Source of the DNA: Ruminococcus flavefaciens MA2007
Lineage (GTDB): Bacteria > Bacillota > Clostridia > Oscillospirales > Ruminococcaceae
Assembly: GCF_000621845.1 (NCBI RefSeq)
Contig: NZ_JHXF01000001.1
Span: 248,001 to 312,000 of the forward strand
Direction of reading: 5' to 3'
DNA: 64,000 nt
The notes under the pieces are model-generated. The model ran no database searches. It saw only the letters and a list, made by a program, of their open reading frames with translations, and was not told the DNA's origin. Made by a program: the position numbers and the translations under genes. Of this stretch, positions 27,970 through 36,674 are shown piece by piece; the first letter of the stretch is position 1; each line of letters opens with the position of its first letter.

Positions 27970-28005
27970 ATACCACTTGCAATTAATGTTTTAAAGTGGT
28001 ATAAT
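27970..28005 (+). promoter_or_regulatory. Promoter with overlapping inverted repeat before the ATPase/oxidoreductase operon
   Basis: TTGCAA (27978-27983), 16 bp, TATAAT (28000-28005). Arms ATACCACTT (27970-27978) and AAGTGGTAT (27994-28002) form a 9-bp inverted repeat with a 15-nt spacer that covers both promoter boxes, as a repressor operator would. Confidence 0.65.
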
Positions 28006-28047
28006 ATAGTTTGTAGGATTTTTCACAAGTAATTCAAGAGGATATTT

Positions 28048-28719
28048 ATGAAAGAGATCAAGATAGTTACAGGTCACTACGGCAGCGGAAAAACCAATTT
28101 CTCCGTAAATCTCGCGGTAAAAGCCGCAGCGGAGGGCAAGTCCGCAGCTATCGTAGACCTTGATATAGTAAACCCCTATTTCCGAACAGCCGATTTCCGC
28201 GACCTGTTTGAGGAAAAGGGCATAAGGCTCATTGCTCCCGATTTCGCAAGGAGCAACCTCGATATCCCGTCTATACAGTTCGACGTTGTGGAGCTGGCTA
28301 CCGACGAGGACTGCCTCATCATTGACGTGGGCGGCGACGACGCAGGCGCTGTTGCGCTGGGACGCTATGCCGACGACCTGGAGCAGTTCAAAGACAGTAT
28401 CGAGATGTACTACGTCATAAATCAGCGCCGATACCTCACCAATACCGCTGAGGAAGTCACAAAGCTGATGTATGAGATAGAAGCGGCAGCACGTATGAAG
28501 CATACGGCTATCGTAAACAATACCAACTTAGGCTGCGAGACTACTCTCGATATCATCGAGCAGTCACGTCCCTTTGCTGAGGAGACCTCCCGTATCACGG
28601 GGCTCCCCGTAAAATACACGGTCTATCCCGAGGAGCTTGTAAAGCCCTCCGACAAGTCCGACGTATTCCCCGCAAAGGTATATGTAAAGCCCGTCTGGGG
28701 GCTCACCCAGAATGCATAA
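28048..28719 (+). CDS. P-loop ATPase (MinD/ParA-like) linked to 2-oxoacid oxidoreductase
   Basis: 223 aa. Deviant-free Walker A GHYGSGKTNFS near residue 9, the VDLDIVNPYFR switch I element, and the DVGGDDAG switch II; then ATPase fold to the end. Members of this group are often found next to VOR/KOR genes in Clostridia, and may act in cofactor or cluster maturation, but the role is not established. The last residues (TQNA) and stop lie in ATTCATAATT-type repeat DNA, so the original C-terminus may have been altered. Confidence 0.8.
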   Translation: MKEIKIVTGHYGSGKTNFSVNLAVKAAAEGKSAAIVDLDIVNPYFRTADFRDLFEEKGIRLIAPDFARSNLDIPSIQFDVVELATDEDCLIIDVGGDDAGAVALGRYADDLEQFKDSIEMYYVINQRRYLTNTAEEVTKLMYEIEAAARMKHTAIVNNTNLGCETTLDIIEQSRPFAEETSRITGLPVKYTVYPEELVKPSDKSDVFPAKVYVKPVWGLTQNA

Positions 28720-28817
28720 TTCATAATGCATAATGCATAATTGCATGAAAAATCGGTTATTCCGTAAATTTCGCAAGCAGCATTAATTATGAATTATGAA
28801 TTGTGAATTATGAATCA
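28711..28817. repeat. ATTCATAATGCATAATT repeat pair flanking a 50-bp core
   Basis: Left arm AATGCATAATTCATAATGCATAAT and right arm ATTAATTATGAATTATGAATTGTG are inverted relative to each other around a short unique core. The ATPase stop codon TAA is inside the left arm. The arrangement resembles a miniature inverted-repeat element. Confidence 0.7.
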
Positions 28818-28837
28818 ATTTGAAAGGAGCGAAAGGT

Positions 28838-29044
28838 ATGGAAAAAATGACAGTTATTACCGAGCGCTGCAAGGGCTGCGGTCTCTGTACAGCTGCCTGT
28901 CCCAAGAAGATAGTCGTTCTCCAGAAGGAGAAGCGTAACAAGAAGGGATATTTCTACGCAGAGTGTACCGACCAGTCAGCCTGCATTAGCTGTGCAATGT
29001 GCGCAACTATGTGCCCCGACTGCGCTATCGTTATTCAAAAATAA
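28838..29044 (+). CDS. Ferredoxin-type delta subunit of 2-oxoacid:ferredoxin oxidoreductase
   Basis: 68 aa from the ATG at 28838, eight bases after AAAGGAG; an in-frame TTG at 28820 lies before that site. Two 4Fe-4S motifs are seen, CKGCGLCTAACP and CISCAMCATMCP. It carries electrons from the alpha/beta core to ferredoxin (KorD/VorD role). First gene of the delta-alpha-beta-gamma set. Confidence 0.93.
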   Translation: MEKMTVITERCKGCGLCTAACPKKIVVLQKEKRNKKGYFYAECTDQSACISCAMCATMCPDCAIVIQK

Positions 29045-29071
29045 TTATTTATCGAAAGGAGCTGTTTAGCT

Positions 29072-30130
29072 TTGGAAAGAAATCTTATGAAGGGCAACGA
29101 AGCGCTGGCAGAGGCTGCTATCAGAGCAGGCTGTAAATGCTTCTTCGGTTATCCTATAACTCCTCAGACAGAGCTTGCCGCTTATATGGCAAAGCGTATG
29201 CATAAGGCAGGCGGCGTATTCTTACAGGCAGAGTCCGAGATCGCTGCTATCAACATGGTACTCGGCGCTGCTTCAACAGGCGTCCGTGCAATGACATCAT
29301 CATCTTCACCGGGAATCTCACTGAAGAGCGAGGGCGTATCATACATTGCAGGTTCAGATCTTCCTGCTGTTATCATCAACGTTGAAAGAGGCGGCCCCGG
29401 TCTGGGCGGTATCCAGCCTTCACAGGCTGACTACTGGCAGGCTACAAAGGCTCTCGGTCACGGCGACTTCCAGCTTCTGGTATATGCACCTGCTTCAGTA
29501 CAGGAAATGGTAGACTACGTTGTCAAGGCTTTCGACCGCGCTGACAAGTACCGTATGCCTGCAATGATCCTTGCAGACGGACTTCTCGGACAGATGATGG
29601 AGCCTGTTACATTCCCTGAGATCAACCCCAACGCTTACGATAAGAGCGGCTGGGCTGCAAACGGTCACAAGATGCAGAGAGAGCACCACATCATCAACTC
29701 CCTCTACCTCAAGCCAGATGAGCTCGAGAATTCTATCCTCGACCGTTACAAGAGATACGAGATAATCAAGGAGACAGAGACCGAGGCTGAGCTTTATCTC
29801 ACCGAGGACTGCGATATCCTTGTATGCGCATTCGGCGCAACTGCAAGAGTTGCAAAGTCTGCTGTAAACGACGCAAGAGCACAGGGCATCAAGGCTGGTC
29901 TCTTCCGTCCAAAGACACTGTGGCCATTCCCTGTAAAGGAGATAAACGAGGCTGCTAAGAACGCTAAGAAGCTTCTCAGCGTCGAGATGTCAATGGGACA
30001 GATGATAGAGGATATCAAGCTTGCTATCAACTGCTCAAAGCCTGTAGAGTTCTACGGAAGAACAGGCGGCGTTATCCCCACACCTGCTGAGGTTCTGGGC
30101 GAGATCAAGAAAATAGGAGGTGCTCTCTGA
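29072..30130 (+). CDS. vorB: 2-oxoacid:ferredoxin oxidoreductase alpha subunit (VorB/KorA family)
   Basis: 352 aa with a TTG start at 29072, ten bases after AAAGGAG. The family's usual beginning, MxxxLMKGNEALAEAAI, fits this start better than the ATG at 29087. Motifs: GCKCFFGYPITPQTE, the SSSSPGISLKSEG substrate loop and RGGPGLGGIQPSQ. By family it oxidatively decarboxylates a branched 2-oxoacid or 2-oxoglutarate to the acyl-CoA, or runs in reverse to make 2-oxoacids. The exact substrate is uncertain. The stop overlaps the next start (TGATG). Confidence 0.9.
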   Translation: MERNLMKGNEALAEAAIRAGCKCFFGYPITPQTELAAYMAKRMHKAGGVFLQAESEIAAINMVLGAASTGVRAMTSSSSPGISLKSEGVSYIAGSDLPAVIINVERGGPGLGGIQPSQADYWQATKALGHGDFQLLVYAPASVQEMVDYVVKAFDRADKYRMPAMILADGLLGQMMEPVTFPEINPNAYDKSGWAANGHKMQREHHIINSLYLKPDELENSILDRYKRYEIIKETETEAELYLTEDCDILVCAFGATARVAKSAVNDARAQGIKAGLFRPKTLWPFPVKEINEAAKNAKKLLSVEMSMGQMIEDIKLAINCSKPVEFYGRTGGVIPTPAEVLGEIKKIGGAL

Positions 30131-30903
30131 TGGCTGTAGTATTTGAAAGACCAAAGTCGCTTATCGACATTCCTACACACTACTGCCCCGGCTGCACACA
30201 CGGTATAGTTCACAGAATACTCTGTGAGGTTATCGACGAAATGGGTATCGAGGGCGATACTATCGGAGTATGTCCTGTTGGCTGCTCTGTTATGGCATAT
30301 GATTACTTCAACTGTGATATGATAGAGGCTGCTCACGGACGTGCACCGGCTGTTGCAACAGGCGTTAAGCGTACAAACCCCGATAAGTTCGTATTCACAT
30401 ATCAGGGCGACGGCGACCTTGCTGCTATCGGTACTGCCGAGACAGTTCACGTTGCTACAAGAGGCGAGAATATCGTCGTTATCTTCATCAATAACACTAT
30501 CTACGGAATGACAGGCGGTCAGATGGCTCCTACAACTCTTCCCGGTCAGGTTACACAGACCACACCTTTCGGAAGAAGCCCCGAGCTTGCAGGTTATCCT
30601 GTAAAGGTATGCGAGATGCTCTCAACACTGACAGGTACAGCTTATGCTGAGCGTGTTGCAGTTGACAGCGTTCCTCACATCAAGGCTGCAAAGAAGGCTA
30701 TCCGCAAGGCATTCGAGAACCAGAAGGCAGGCAAGGGCTTCTCAATCGTAGAGGTTCTTTCAACTTGTCCTACAAACTGGGGACTTGCTCCTCTTGACGC
30801 TATCAAGAGACTTCAGGACGAAATGATACCATACTACCCGCTCGGCGTTTACAAGGACGTTGAAGAGGGCGTATTCCCAAAGACAGAAGGAGGTAACGAG
30901 TAA
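30130..30903 (+). CDS. 2-oxoacid:ferredoxin oxidoreductase beta subunit, TPP-binding
   Basis: 257 aa. TPP and cluster-binding motifs: HYCPGCTHGI at the start, VCPVGCSVMAYDYF, the GDGDLAAIG Mg/TPP motif, and NNTIYGMTGGQMAPTTLPGQ. It is the catalytic partner of the preceding subunit (KorB/VorA). The 1-nt overlaps on both sides (TGATG and TAATG) show tight translational coupling. Confidence 0.93.
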   Translation: MAVVFERPKSLIDIPTHYCPGCTHGIVHRILCEVIDEMGIEGDTIGVCPVGCSVMAYDYFNCDMIEAAHGRAPAVATGVKRTNPDKFVFTYQGDGDLAAIGTAETVHVATRGENIVVIFINNTIYGMTGGQMAPTTLPGQVTQTTPFGRSPELAGYPVKVCEMLSTLTGTAYAERVAVDSVPHIKAAKKAIRKAFENQKAGKGFSIVEVLSTCPTNWGLAPLDAIKRLQDEMIPYYPLGVYKDVEEGVFPKTEGGNE

Positions 30904-31436
30904 TGGCTACTACAGAGATCCTTCTCGCAGGCTTCGGCGGACAGGGTATCCTTTTCGCAGGAAAGATACTTGCATACTGCGGACTTATGGACAATAAGGA
31001 GCTCTCATGGCTCCCTTCATACGGTCCTGAGATGAGAGGCGGTACCTGCAACTGTTCAGTTACTATCTCCGATGATCCTATCGGTTCACCTCTCGTTGTT
31101 ACACCACATCTTCTTATCGCTATGAACCAGCCTTCATTCGACAAGTTCGTAAGCTGTGTACGCCCAGGCGGTAAGGTATTCTTCGACAGCACAATGATAG
31201 AGCCTGCTACAGACAGAACAGACATCGAGCTGTACGGTATCCCGTCACAGCAGATGGCTGACGACAACAACCTCAAGGGCGGCTCAAACATTATTCTTCT
31301 CGGCAAGCTCCTCAAGGAGACAAACATCTGCTCACTTGAGACAATGCAGAAGGCTATCGAGAAGGTAGTTCCGCCTAAAAAGGCAGCACTTATCCCTAAC
31401 AACTTCAAGGCTATCGAGCTCGGCATGAACGCATGA
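30903..31436 (+). CDS. 2-oxoacid:ferredoxin oxidoreductase gamma subunit
   Basis: 177 aa. The family start ILLAGFGGQGILFAGKILAY, the ELSWLPSYGPEMRGGT loop and NVVV-type NQPSFDKF segment are present. It contributes to CoA binding (KorC/VorC). Last gene of the operon, followed by a strong terminator. Confidence 0.93.
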   Translation: MATTEILLAGFGGQGILFAGKILAYCGLMDNKELSWLPSYGPEMRGGTCNCSVTISDDPIGSPLVVTPHLLIAMNQPSFDKFVSCVRPGGKVFFDSTMIEPATDRTDIELYGIPSQQMADDNNLKGGSNIILLGKLLKETNICSLETMQKAIEKVVPPKKAALIPNNFKAIELGMNA

Positions 31437-31443
31437 TCAAAAA

Positions 31444-31474
31444 CGTGAAGAAGCATTGCTTCTTCACGTTTTTT
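31444..31474 (+). terminator. Terminator of the oxidoreductase operon
   Basis: Stem CGTGAAGAAGCA/TGCTTCTTCACG followed by TTTTTTAG. Confidence 0.92.
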
Positions 31475-31500
31475 AGTTATTAGTGAGCAGTGATTAGTAG
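31474..31500. repeat. TTATTAGTGAGCAGTGATTAGT direct-repeat seed
   Basis: Begins in the T-run of the terminator and leads into the double-hairpin unit. Confidence 0.65.
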
Positions 31501-31506
31501 GGGACG

Positions 31507-31549
31507 GTGACTCCCTACAGTGTAGGGAGATGTCTGAAGGACAGAGGGG
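31507..31549 (+). repeat. Double-hairpin unit, copy 2
   Basis: Stem 1 CTCCCTACA-G-TGTAGGGAG (31511-31529). Stem 2 TGTCT-GAA-GGACA (31531-31543) contains one T-G wobble pair. Confidence 0.85.
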
Positions 31550-31581
31550 CGCGGCTTCTGTTGGAAGTTCTCGACGTCCCA

Positions 31582-31607
31582 TGTAGGGGCGGCGTTCCGC
31601 CGCCCGT
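31582..31607. repeat. TGTAGGGG palindrome, GGCG core
   Basis: TGTAGGGGCGGCGTTCCGCCGCCCG; the right CTACA end is missing. Confidence 0.75.
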
Positions 31608-31650
31608 GCTTTGTGCTGAAATAACAGCAGCAAATTTATCGCATATACAT

Positions 31651-31726
31651 TGTAGTGGGCGATGCCTACATCGCCCCGTGGAAATTTTGTAGAATTGGCG
31701 GGCTGATGTGGGCATCAGCCCCTACA
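31651..31726. repeat. Two adjacent TGTAGGGG-family units (GATG and CTGATGT cores)
   Basis: TGTAGTGGGCGATG/CATCGCCCCG (31651-31678) and GCGGGCTGATG/CATCAGCCCCTACA (31698-31726). The same ordered pair occurs at 61734-61810, suggesting that pairs move or duplicate together. Confidence 0.8.
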
Positions 31727-31747
31727 CATGGTTATTTAAAGCTGATA

Positions 31748-31786
31748 CAAAAAATCCCCCGAGATGGTACTCTCTGGGGATTTCCT
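31748..31786. other. Imperfect hairpin of unknown role
   Basis: AATCCCCCGAGATGGTACTCTCTGGGGATT forms a stem with CCCC/GGGG and a partly paired centre. It could be a terminator for the minus strand (AAAAAA on the left) or a repeat variant. Confidence 0.4.
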
Positions 31787-31907
31787 TGCGTGAAGCAATA
31801 CATAATTACCTTCGTGGTTATATGTATTATAACACGTTAAATTAGATTTGTTAAGCGATTAGGGCTGCGTTTTATGCGGACGCCAAACAGTCGCCCGTAC
31901 AGATTGA

Positions 31908-31936
31908 TTGACAAATCTGCTGCTATATGCTATAAT
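31908..31936 (+). promoter_or_regulatory. Consensus promoter of the alpha/beta hydrolase gene
   Basis: TTGACA (31908-31913), 17 bp, TATAAT (31931-31936). Confidence 0.9.
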
Positions 31937-31998
31937 ATGTAAACTATGCCGCAAAAACGGCAAATATAAGGATATGAGATATTAAGGAGAGAAAGACT

Positions 31999-33060
31999 AT
32001 GGGAGTTATCAAGAAGATATTCAAGGTTATCGGCAGGATACTGCTGGTATTGCTGATACTTATACTGATATTTATTATCGTAAGCTTCTTTTATCAGAGA
32101 TCTGCGCAGAAAAAGGACAGGGAGCTCCTCGAAAGGGACGGCTTCGTTCACTTTTACGACGCAGGGGACTATAAAATGAACATAAACATCTACGGCGAGG
32201 GCAAAAACAAGATAATCGTTATGCCCGGCAACGGTCATGCGGAGTTCACCGTGGATATGAAGAAGTTCTCCGAGCATCTCAGCGACGATATCAGCCTTGT
32301 GGTCGTTACACGTCCGGGCTACGGCGTTTGCGAGGAGACAGACCACGATGTTACAACGGAATACATAGTTGACAGCACACGAACCGCTCTGAAAAACGCA
32401 GGAGTTGAAGCTCCATACATACTTATGCCCCATTCTCTCAGCGGAATCTACGGCACCTACTGGGAGAACACCTATCCCGAGGAGGTATCGGGAGTTATCT
32501 TCCTTGATTCCGTCAATGAAGCTTACCCAGAAGCGACCGAAGAGGAGATAAACGAGATGACTTCGGGCGTTCAGTTCCAGATCACTAAATTCCTGTACAA
32601 AACAGGCGTTTTAAGAGTTATTAGCGATATTACAAGCAAAGACAGCTCCGAAGAATACGCAAAGGACGCAAATGCTCTGTTTGCGCTGAATCCGCCTGCA
32701 TTTTCAAAGTCTCATATCAGCGAGACGAAGAACTTCAACAGCAATATGAAAACAGCGTGGGCTTCTATAAAGTCCAACGATATCCCGAAGATATACATAT
32801 CGACCAACTATCAGACAATTGACGATATAAGGGACTATCTTATGTTTATGGACGGCGAGGTGGACGAAGCCAAGGCTCAGGAATGGTTCGAGGACGAAAA
32901 GTCCGAGAGAGAAACGGAATATCGTAATAACAGAAGCAAATACATTGAAAAGGTAGGCAACTGCAAGGAGATAAACATTGCAGGAAGTCATTTCATCTAT
33001 GAGCAGAAGCCCGACGAGGTGGCAAAGGTCATCGAGGACTTTGTCAGCGGTATAAAGTAA
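31999..33060 (+). CDS. Membrane-anchored alpha/beta hydrolase
   Basis: 353 aa. One N-terminal membrane segment (about 11-30) then an extracellular alpha/beta hydrolase domain: VMPGNGHAEF (oxyanion region), nucleophile elbow MPHSLSGIYG with Ser, and a late catalytic His in IAGSHFIYEQ. The large cap region (about 190-290) is Lys/Asp-rich. It resembles uncharacterised Clostridial hydrolases; the substrate is unknown. It has its own promoter and terminator. Confidence 0.85.
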   Translation: MGVIKKIFKVIGRILLVLLILILIFIIVSFFYQRSAQKKDRELLERDGFVHFYDAGDYKMNINIYGEGKNKIIVMPGNGHAEFTVDMKKFSEHLSDDISLVVVTRPGYGVCEETDHDVTTEYIVDSTRTALKNAGVEAPYILMPHSLSGIYGTYWENTYPEEVSGVIFLDSVNEAYPEATEEEINEMTSGVQFQITKFLYKTGVLRVISDITSKDSSEEYAKDANALFALNPPAFSKSHISETKNFNSNMKTAWASIKSNDIPKIYISTNYQTIDDIRDYLMFMDGEVDEAKAQEWFEDEKSERETEYRNNRSKYIEKVGNCKEINIAGSHFIYEQKPDEVAKVIEDFVSGIK

Positions 33061-33070
33061 AATACAAAAA

Positions 33071-33095
33071 GCTCCCGTTTCGGGAGCTTTTTTTG
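33071..33095 (+). terminator. Terminator between the hydrolase and TPM-like genes
   Basis: Stem AAAAGCTCCCG-TTT-CGGGAGCTTTT followed by TTTT. It works on both strands for the two converging genes. Confidence 0.9.
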
Positions 33096-33106
33096 CAATA
33101 TTTATC

Positions 33107-34018
33107 TTATCTGTGGTGACCGCCGCCGCCGTGGCTTCCGCTGCTGTGATGGCCTCCACCTCCTCCGCTGCGATGACCGCCTCCGCCGCTGCTGCTTGAT
33201 GAGATCCTGTGTCTTGTCTGATATGTACGGATATGATTATCGGACTTCTGTGTAAAGTTTACAGCGTCCTTTGACAGATAAACGCTGGGATTTGTCTTTG
33301 CCTTAAAGGTGTAGTGCCTCTTTGAGATGAGGAACGTGATAAGGGCTGTGACAAGTCCTATGATAGCTGAAGCAAACCATATGGGAAGCAGTAATATCAG
33401 TGGTTTTCTTGTTGTTACATAAAGCTTATCGCCTTTATAGTAGATATAAGTGCCCTTTGACTCGTCGTGGTAATAATGAGAGGTATTTCCGTTATTTGCG
33501 TATACGCTGAGCTGATTGAGAAACTCCACAACAGCATCGTATATCTGGTCGCTTTCATATGATGAGCCCGAGGAAGGGAGGTAAAGGTCCATGTGGCTGA
33601 AGATGCTCTCCCTGTTTTCCTCATAGAGAAGTATAGCCTTTCCTGATGTGGATATATAGTCGTAAGCAGGCACCTTGCTGGAAAGGTCAAGGTAATACAT
33701 AAGACCGTCGGTGTCTGGCTGGAAAAATGCTTCATATGTACAGTCGCAGAAATCCTTTGTCTCATAGTCGCTGCGGTATGTACCGTTTACATAGATGAGG
33801 ATATTCATTTCCAGCTCTTTGGCTTTCTGCTGTATCATTTCATCAAGCTCTTGTCTCTGAGTGTCCGAGAACAGATTCTTGTCATCGTGCAGGAATGAGT
33901 CCTGATAATTGCCGTTCCAGCCTACATAGTTATTTGGCGGCTCTGAGCAGCCGGTCAGCGCCATAAGCATACACAGACACATTATGGCTGTCATTATAAG
34001 CGATAAAAGGCGTTTCAT
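33107..34018 (-). CDS. TPM-domain-like lipoprotein with His/Gly-rich tail
   Basis: 303 aa from the ATG at 34018, giving a proper signal with lipobox ALTGC; the frame extends to 34081 inside the upstream gene but without a signal. A TPM-like domain (about 45-190, with FSDTQRQELDEMIQQKA and NILIYV) is followed by a membrane segment (about 215-238) and a tail rich in Gly, His and Ser (last 35 residues with HHSSGSHGGGGHHR). The tail could bind metal, by inference. The start overlaps the stop of the upstream zinc-ribbon gene by 1 nt (TGATG), so the two are coupled. Confidence 0.8.
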   Translation of the reverse strand: MKRLLSLIMTAIMCLCMLMALTGCSEPPNNYVGWNGNYQDSFLHDDKNLFSDTQRQELDEMIQQKAKELEMNILIYVNGTYRSDYETKDFCDCTYEAFFQPDTDGLMYYLDLSSKVPAYDYISTSGKAILLYEENRESIFSHMDLYLPSSGSSYESDQIYDAVVEFLNQLSVYANNGNTSHYYHDESKGTYIYYKGDKLYVTTRKPLILLLPIWFASAIIGLVTALITFLISKRHYTFKAKTNPSVYLSKDAVNFTQKSDNHIRTYQTRHRISSSSSGGGGHRSGGGGGHHSSGSHGGGGHHR

Positions 34019-35073
34019 CAGAGGGTAGCACCTCCTATCACAGCACAGACAGCTGCAACTGCTGCTCCTAAGCCGAGACAAGCCAGCCAGAGCCTGCCCT
34101 TTGAAAGGGGCGGAGTACCTGCAAGCTTTCCTGTCTGACCGTTTATGGCAAATTCATATACCTTATCCTTATATTTATAGGACATGAACCATACAGGGAG
34201 CAGCATATAGCTCCAGTTGGTCTGCTTTATGCGGTAATCCTGTATCATAGGCGAAACGCTGCTATAACCCTTTATGGTATCATTTATAAGTGAAGCCGTC
34301 GCCTGAGTTGCACGGACGCGGATACGCGGAAATACCGCTGCCTTGTCCACGTCGTACTTATCTGCATAGAAGCCGCTGAGATATGACATTGAGAAGTCTT
34401 TAAGCTCTCTGTAGTCATATGGCTCGATAGACTCCATGAGCAGGTCGTCTATCTTGGTCTCGCCGTCGGCAGGGATACCTCTTGTAGTAAGGTTTCCGCG
34501 GCGGACAACATCATATTCCTGAGTTTCGGTGACACGGTAGTCTCCCGATGTCCAGCTCCTTGTCTTTTTGCCTATGGCGTGATAATCAATGTCGATATCG
34601 CAGTCAGCTACCCAGAACGGCACGTAAAGACCTGTAAGCTTTTCCAGCTGCTGCTGTGATTTGAATTCCTTTGGCACGAACCAGCGCTTGCCTATCCACT
34701 TCCTGAAGATGGATATAGCGTTGTCTTTTGTGAGCTTGAAGCCGATGACCTTGTCGGGCTTGAATTCGCCGCCCATTTTGCCTGCAAGGATAACAGGGTT
34801 GTGGCAGTAATAGCAGAAAGTCGCAGTCTGCTGGTCATCAGCCATAATTTCGGCACCGCAGCTCTTGCAGTGATACAGATTCGTGTGGCTTGCAAACTCA
34901 TTCTGCGTCTGTGCAGCCGCCTGCGGTATACTGTTTTCGGTATTTGCGCAGAGCTCTTTTATTTCCTCTACAGTAAATGCACTGAGACAGAATTCGCATT
35001 CCAGCTTCTGCGAAGCAGGGTTGAATTTCAGGTCTGCCATGCAATTGGGGCATTTATACTCAACTGATTCCAA
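34018..35073 (-). CDS. Zinc-ribbon membrane protein of the TFIIB-like zinc-ribbon group
   Basis: 351 aa. Two zinc ribbons at the N-terminus: CPNC...CEFC (about 8-31) and CKSC...CYYC (about 65-88). A large mixed domain with GLYVPFWVADCDIDIDY and MLLPVWFMSYKYKDKVYEFAINGQTGK follows, and a C-terminal membrane segment (about 330-350). The family is common in Firmicutes and is often named for its zinc ribbon only; its function is unknown. Together with the TPM-like gene downstream it forms a conserved-looking pair. Confidence 0.8.
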   Translation of the reverse strand: MESVEYKCPNCMADLKFNPASQKLECEFCLSAFTVEEIKELCANTENSIPQAAAQTQNEFASHTNLYHCKSCGAEIMADDQQTATFCYYCHNPVILAGKMGGEFKPDKVIGFKLTKDNAISIFRKWIGKRWFVPKEFKSQQQLEKLTGLYVPFWVADCDIDIDYHAIGKKTRSWTSGDYRVTETQEYDVVRRGNLTTRGIPADGETKIDDLLMESIEPYDYRELKDFSMSYLSGFYADKYDVDKAAVFPRIRVRATQATASLINDTIKGYSSVSPMIQDYRIKQTNWSYMLLPVWFMSYKYKDKVYEFAINGQTGKLAGTPPLSKGRLWLACLGLGAAVAAVCAVIGGATL

Positions 35074-35217
35074 TTTATATCATCTCCCTTGTACCATTAA
35101 CAAAAGTCGGCAGAAAAACCGACAAATATATTTTACCATATCACACAGATTTTTTCAAGAGAAATGATAAAATTTAACATCTTTTCTTTGACAAAGAAAT
35201 TAACTTTTTGTTTAGCC

Positions 35218-35246
35218 TTGACAAAATTACTAAAATCAAATATAAT
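35218..35246 (+). promoter_or_regulatory. Consensus promoter of citrate synthase
   Basis: TTGACA (35218-35223), 17 bp, TATAAT (35241-35246). Confidence 0.9.
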
Positions 35247-35299
35247 TGTAATATGCATATTTATTACTACTATTCGTAAAAAGAAAGGGATGACGATAC

Positions 35300-36667
35300 A
35301 TGAGATACAAATTTTCAGACATCACACCAGAGATCACAAAACTTGCTGATATGTCGCTTGAAGGCTACAAAATAGATCCCGAGCTCTACACACAGTACGA
35401 CGTAAAGCGCGGACTCCGCGATATAAACGGCAACGGTGTAGTTGCAGGTCTTACCAATATCAGCACTATCAAAGTGATAGACAGCGGCGACGGAATGCCC
35501 AATCACGGCGACGGAAAGCTGTATTACAGAGGAATTGACGTTGAGGATATCGTCGCAGGTTTCATAAAGGAAAAGCGCTTCGGCTTTGAGGAGACCGTAT
35601 ATCTTCTTCTTTTCGGAAAAATGCCCTCGGAGCACGAGCTTGCCGAGTTTAGGGCTATACTTGCGGATTTCCGCGAGCTCCCGTCCAATTTCATGCGCGA
35701 CGTTATTATGAAAGCTCCCACAGACAATATGATGAATACTCTTGCAAAGAGCGTTCTTGCGCTGTATTCATATGATGATAAAGCAAACAATATCTCGGTG
35801 CCCAATGTACTGAGACAGAGCATAGAGCTCATAACCCTTTTCCCCGTGCTTGCAGTGTACGCATACCACGCCTACAGATACGCAAGACTGGGCGGAGACC
35901 TTTTCATACACAGTCCAAAGCCCGATATGTCCATAGCTGAGAATATACTCTATATGCTCCGCGAGGACGGCAAGTACACCGAGCTTGAAGCCCGTATACT
36001 TGACTTGGCGCTGGTTCTCCACGCAGAGCACGGCGGCGGAAACAACTCCACATTCACAGTTCATGTTGTGTCCTCCTCGGGAACCGATACCTATTCCGCT
36101 ATCGCGGCGGCACTGGGCTCGCTGAAAGGTCCCAAGCACGGCGGTGCAAATATCAAGGTAGCAATGATGTTCGACGATATGAAGCAGAATGTAAAGGACT
36201 GGACTGACGAGGAGGAGGTAAAGGATTATCTCCGCAGGCTTCTCCACAAGGAAGCCTTTGACCATGCAGGACTTATCTACGGCATGGGACACGCAGTCTA
36301 CTCACAGTCGGATCCGAGAGCCAAGGTATTCAAGGGCTTTGTAGAGTCTCTCAGCTCCGAAAAGGGCAGACACGAGGAATTTGCGCTGTATTCGCTGGTG
36401 GAGCGCCTTGCTCCCGAGGTCATCGCCGAGGAGCGCCGCATCTACAAGGGCGTCTGTGCAAACGTTGACTTCTACAGCGGCTTCGTATACCGTATGCTGG
36501 GCATACCCGACGAACTGTTCACGCCTCTTTTCGCAACTGCGAGAATATCGGGCTGGTCGGCTCACAGAATAGAGGAGCTCATCAACTCCAACAAGATAAT
36601 CCGTCCTGCGTACAAGGCAATATCGCCTATGCGCGAGTACACCGACATGGAAAACAGAATGGACTGA
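35300..36667 (+). CDS. gltA: Citrate synthase
   Basis: 455 aa, slightly longer than the usual bacterial enzyme because of an N-terminal extension (about 1-50). Catalytic motifs: LHAEHGGGNNSTF, GPKHGGANIKV and GHAVYSQSDPRA with the active-site His and Asp/Arg pattern. It condenses oxaloacetate with acetyl-CoA. Here it probably feeds glutamate synthesis via 2-oxoglutarate. AAAGGG precedes the start. Confidence 0.94.
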   Translation: MRYKFSDITPEITKLADMSLEGYKIDPELYTQYDVKRGLRDINGNGVVAGLTNISTIKVIDSGDGMPNHGDGKLYYRGIDVEDIVAGFIKEKRFGFEETVYLLLFGKMPSEHELAEFRAILADFRELPSNFMRDVIMKAPTDNMMNTLAKSVLALYSYDDKANNISVPNVLRQSIELITLFPVLAVYAYHAYRYARLGGDLFIHSPKPDMSIAENILYMLREDGKYTELEARILDLALVLHAEHGGGNNSTFTVHVVSSSGTDTYSAIAAALGSLKGPKHGGANIKVAMMFDDMKQNVKDWTDEEEVKDYLRRLLHKEAFDHAGLIYGMGHAVYSQSDPRAKVFKGFVESLSSEKGRHEEFALYSLVERLAPEVIAEERRIYKGVCANVDFYSGFVYRMLGIPDELFTPLFATARISGWSAHRIEELINSNKIIRPAYKAISPMREYTDMENRMD

Positions 36668-36674
36668 TGACATC

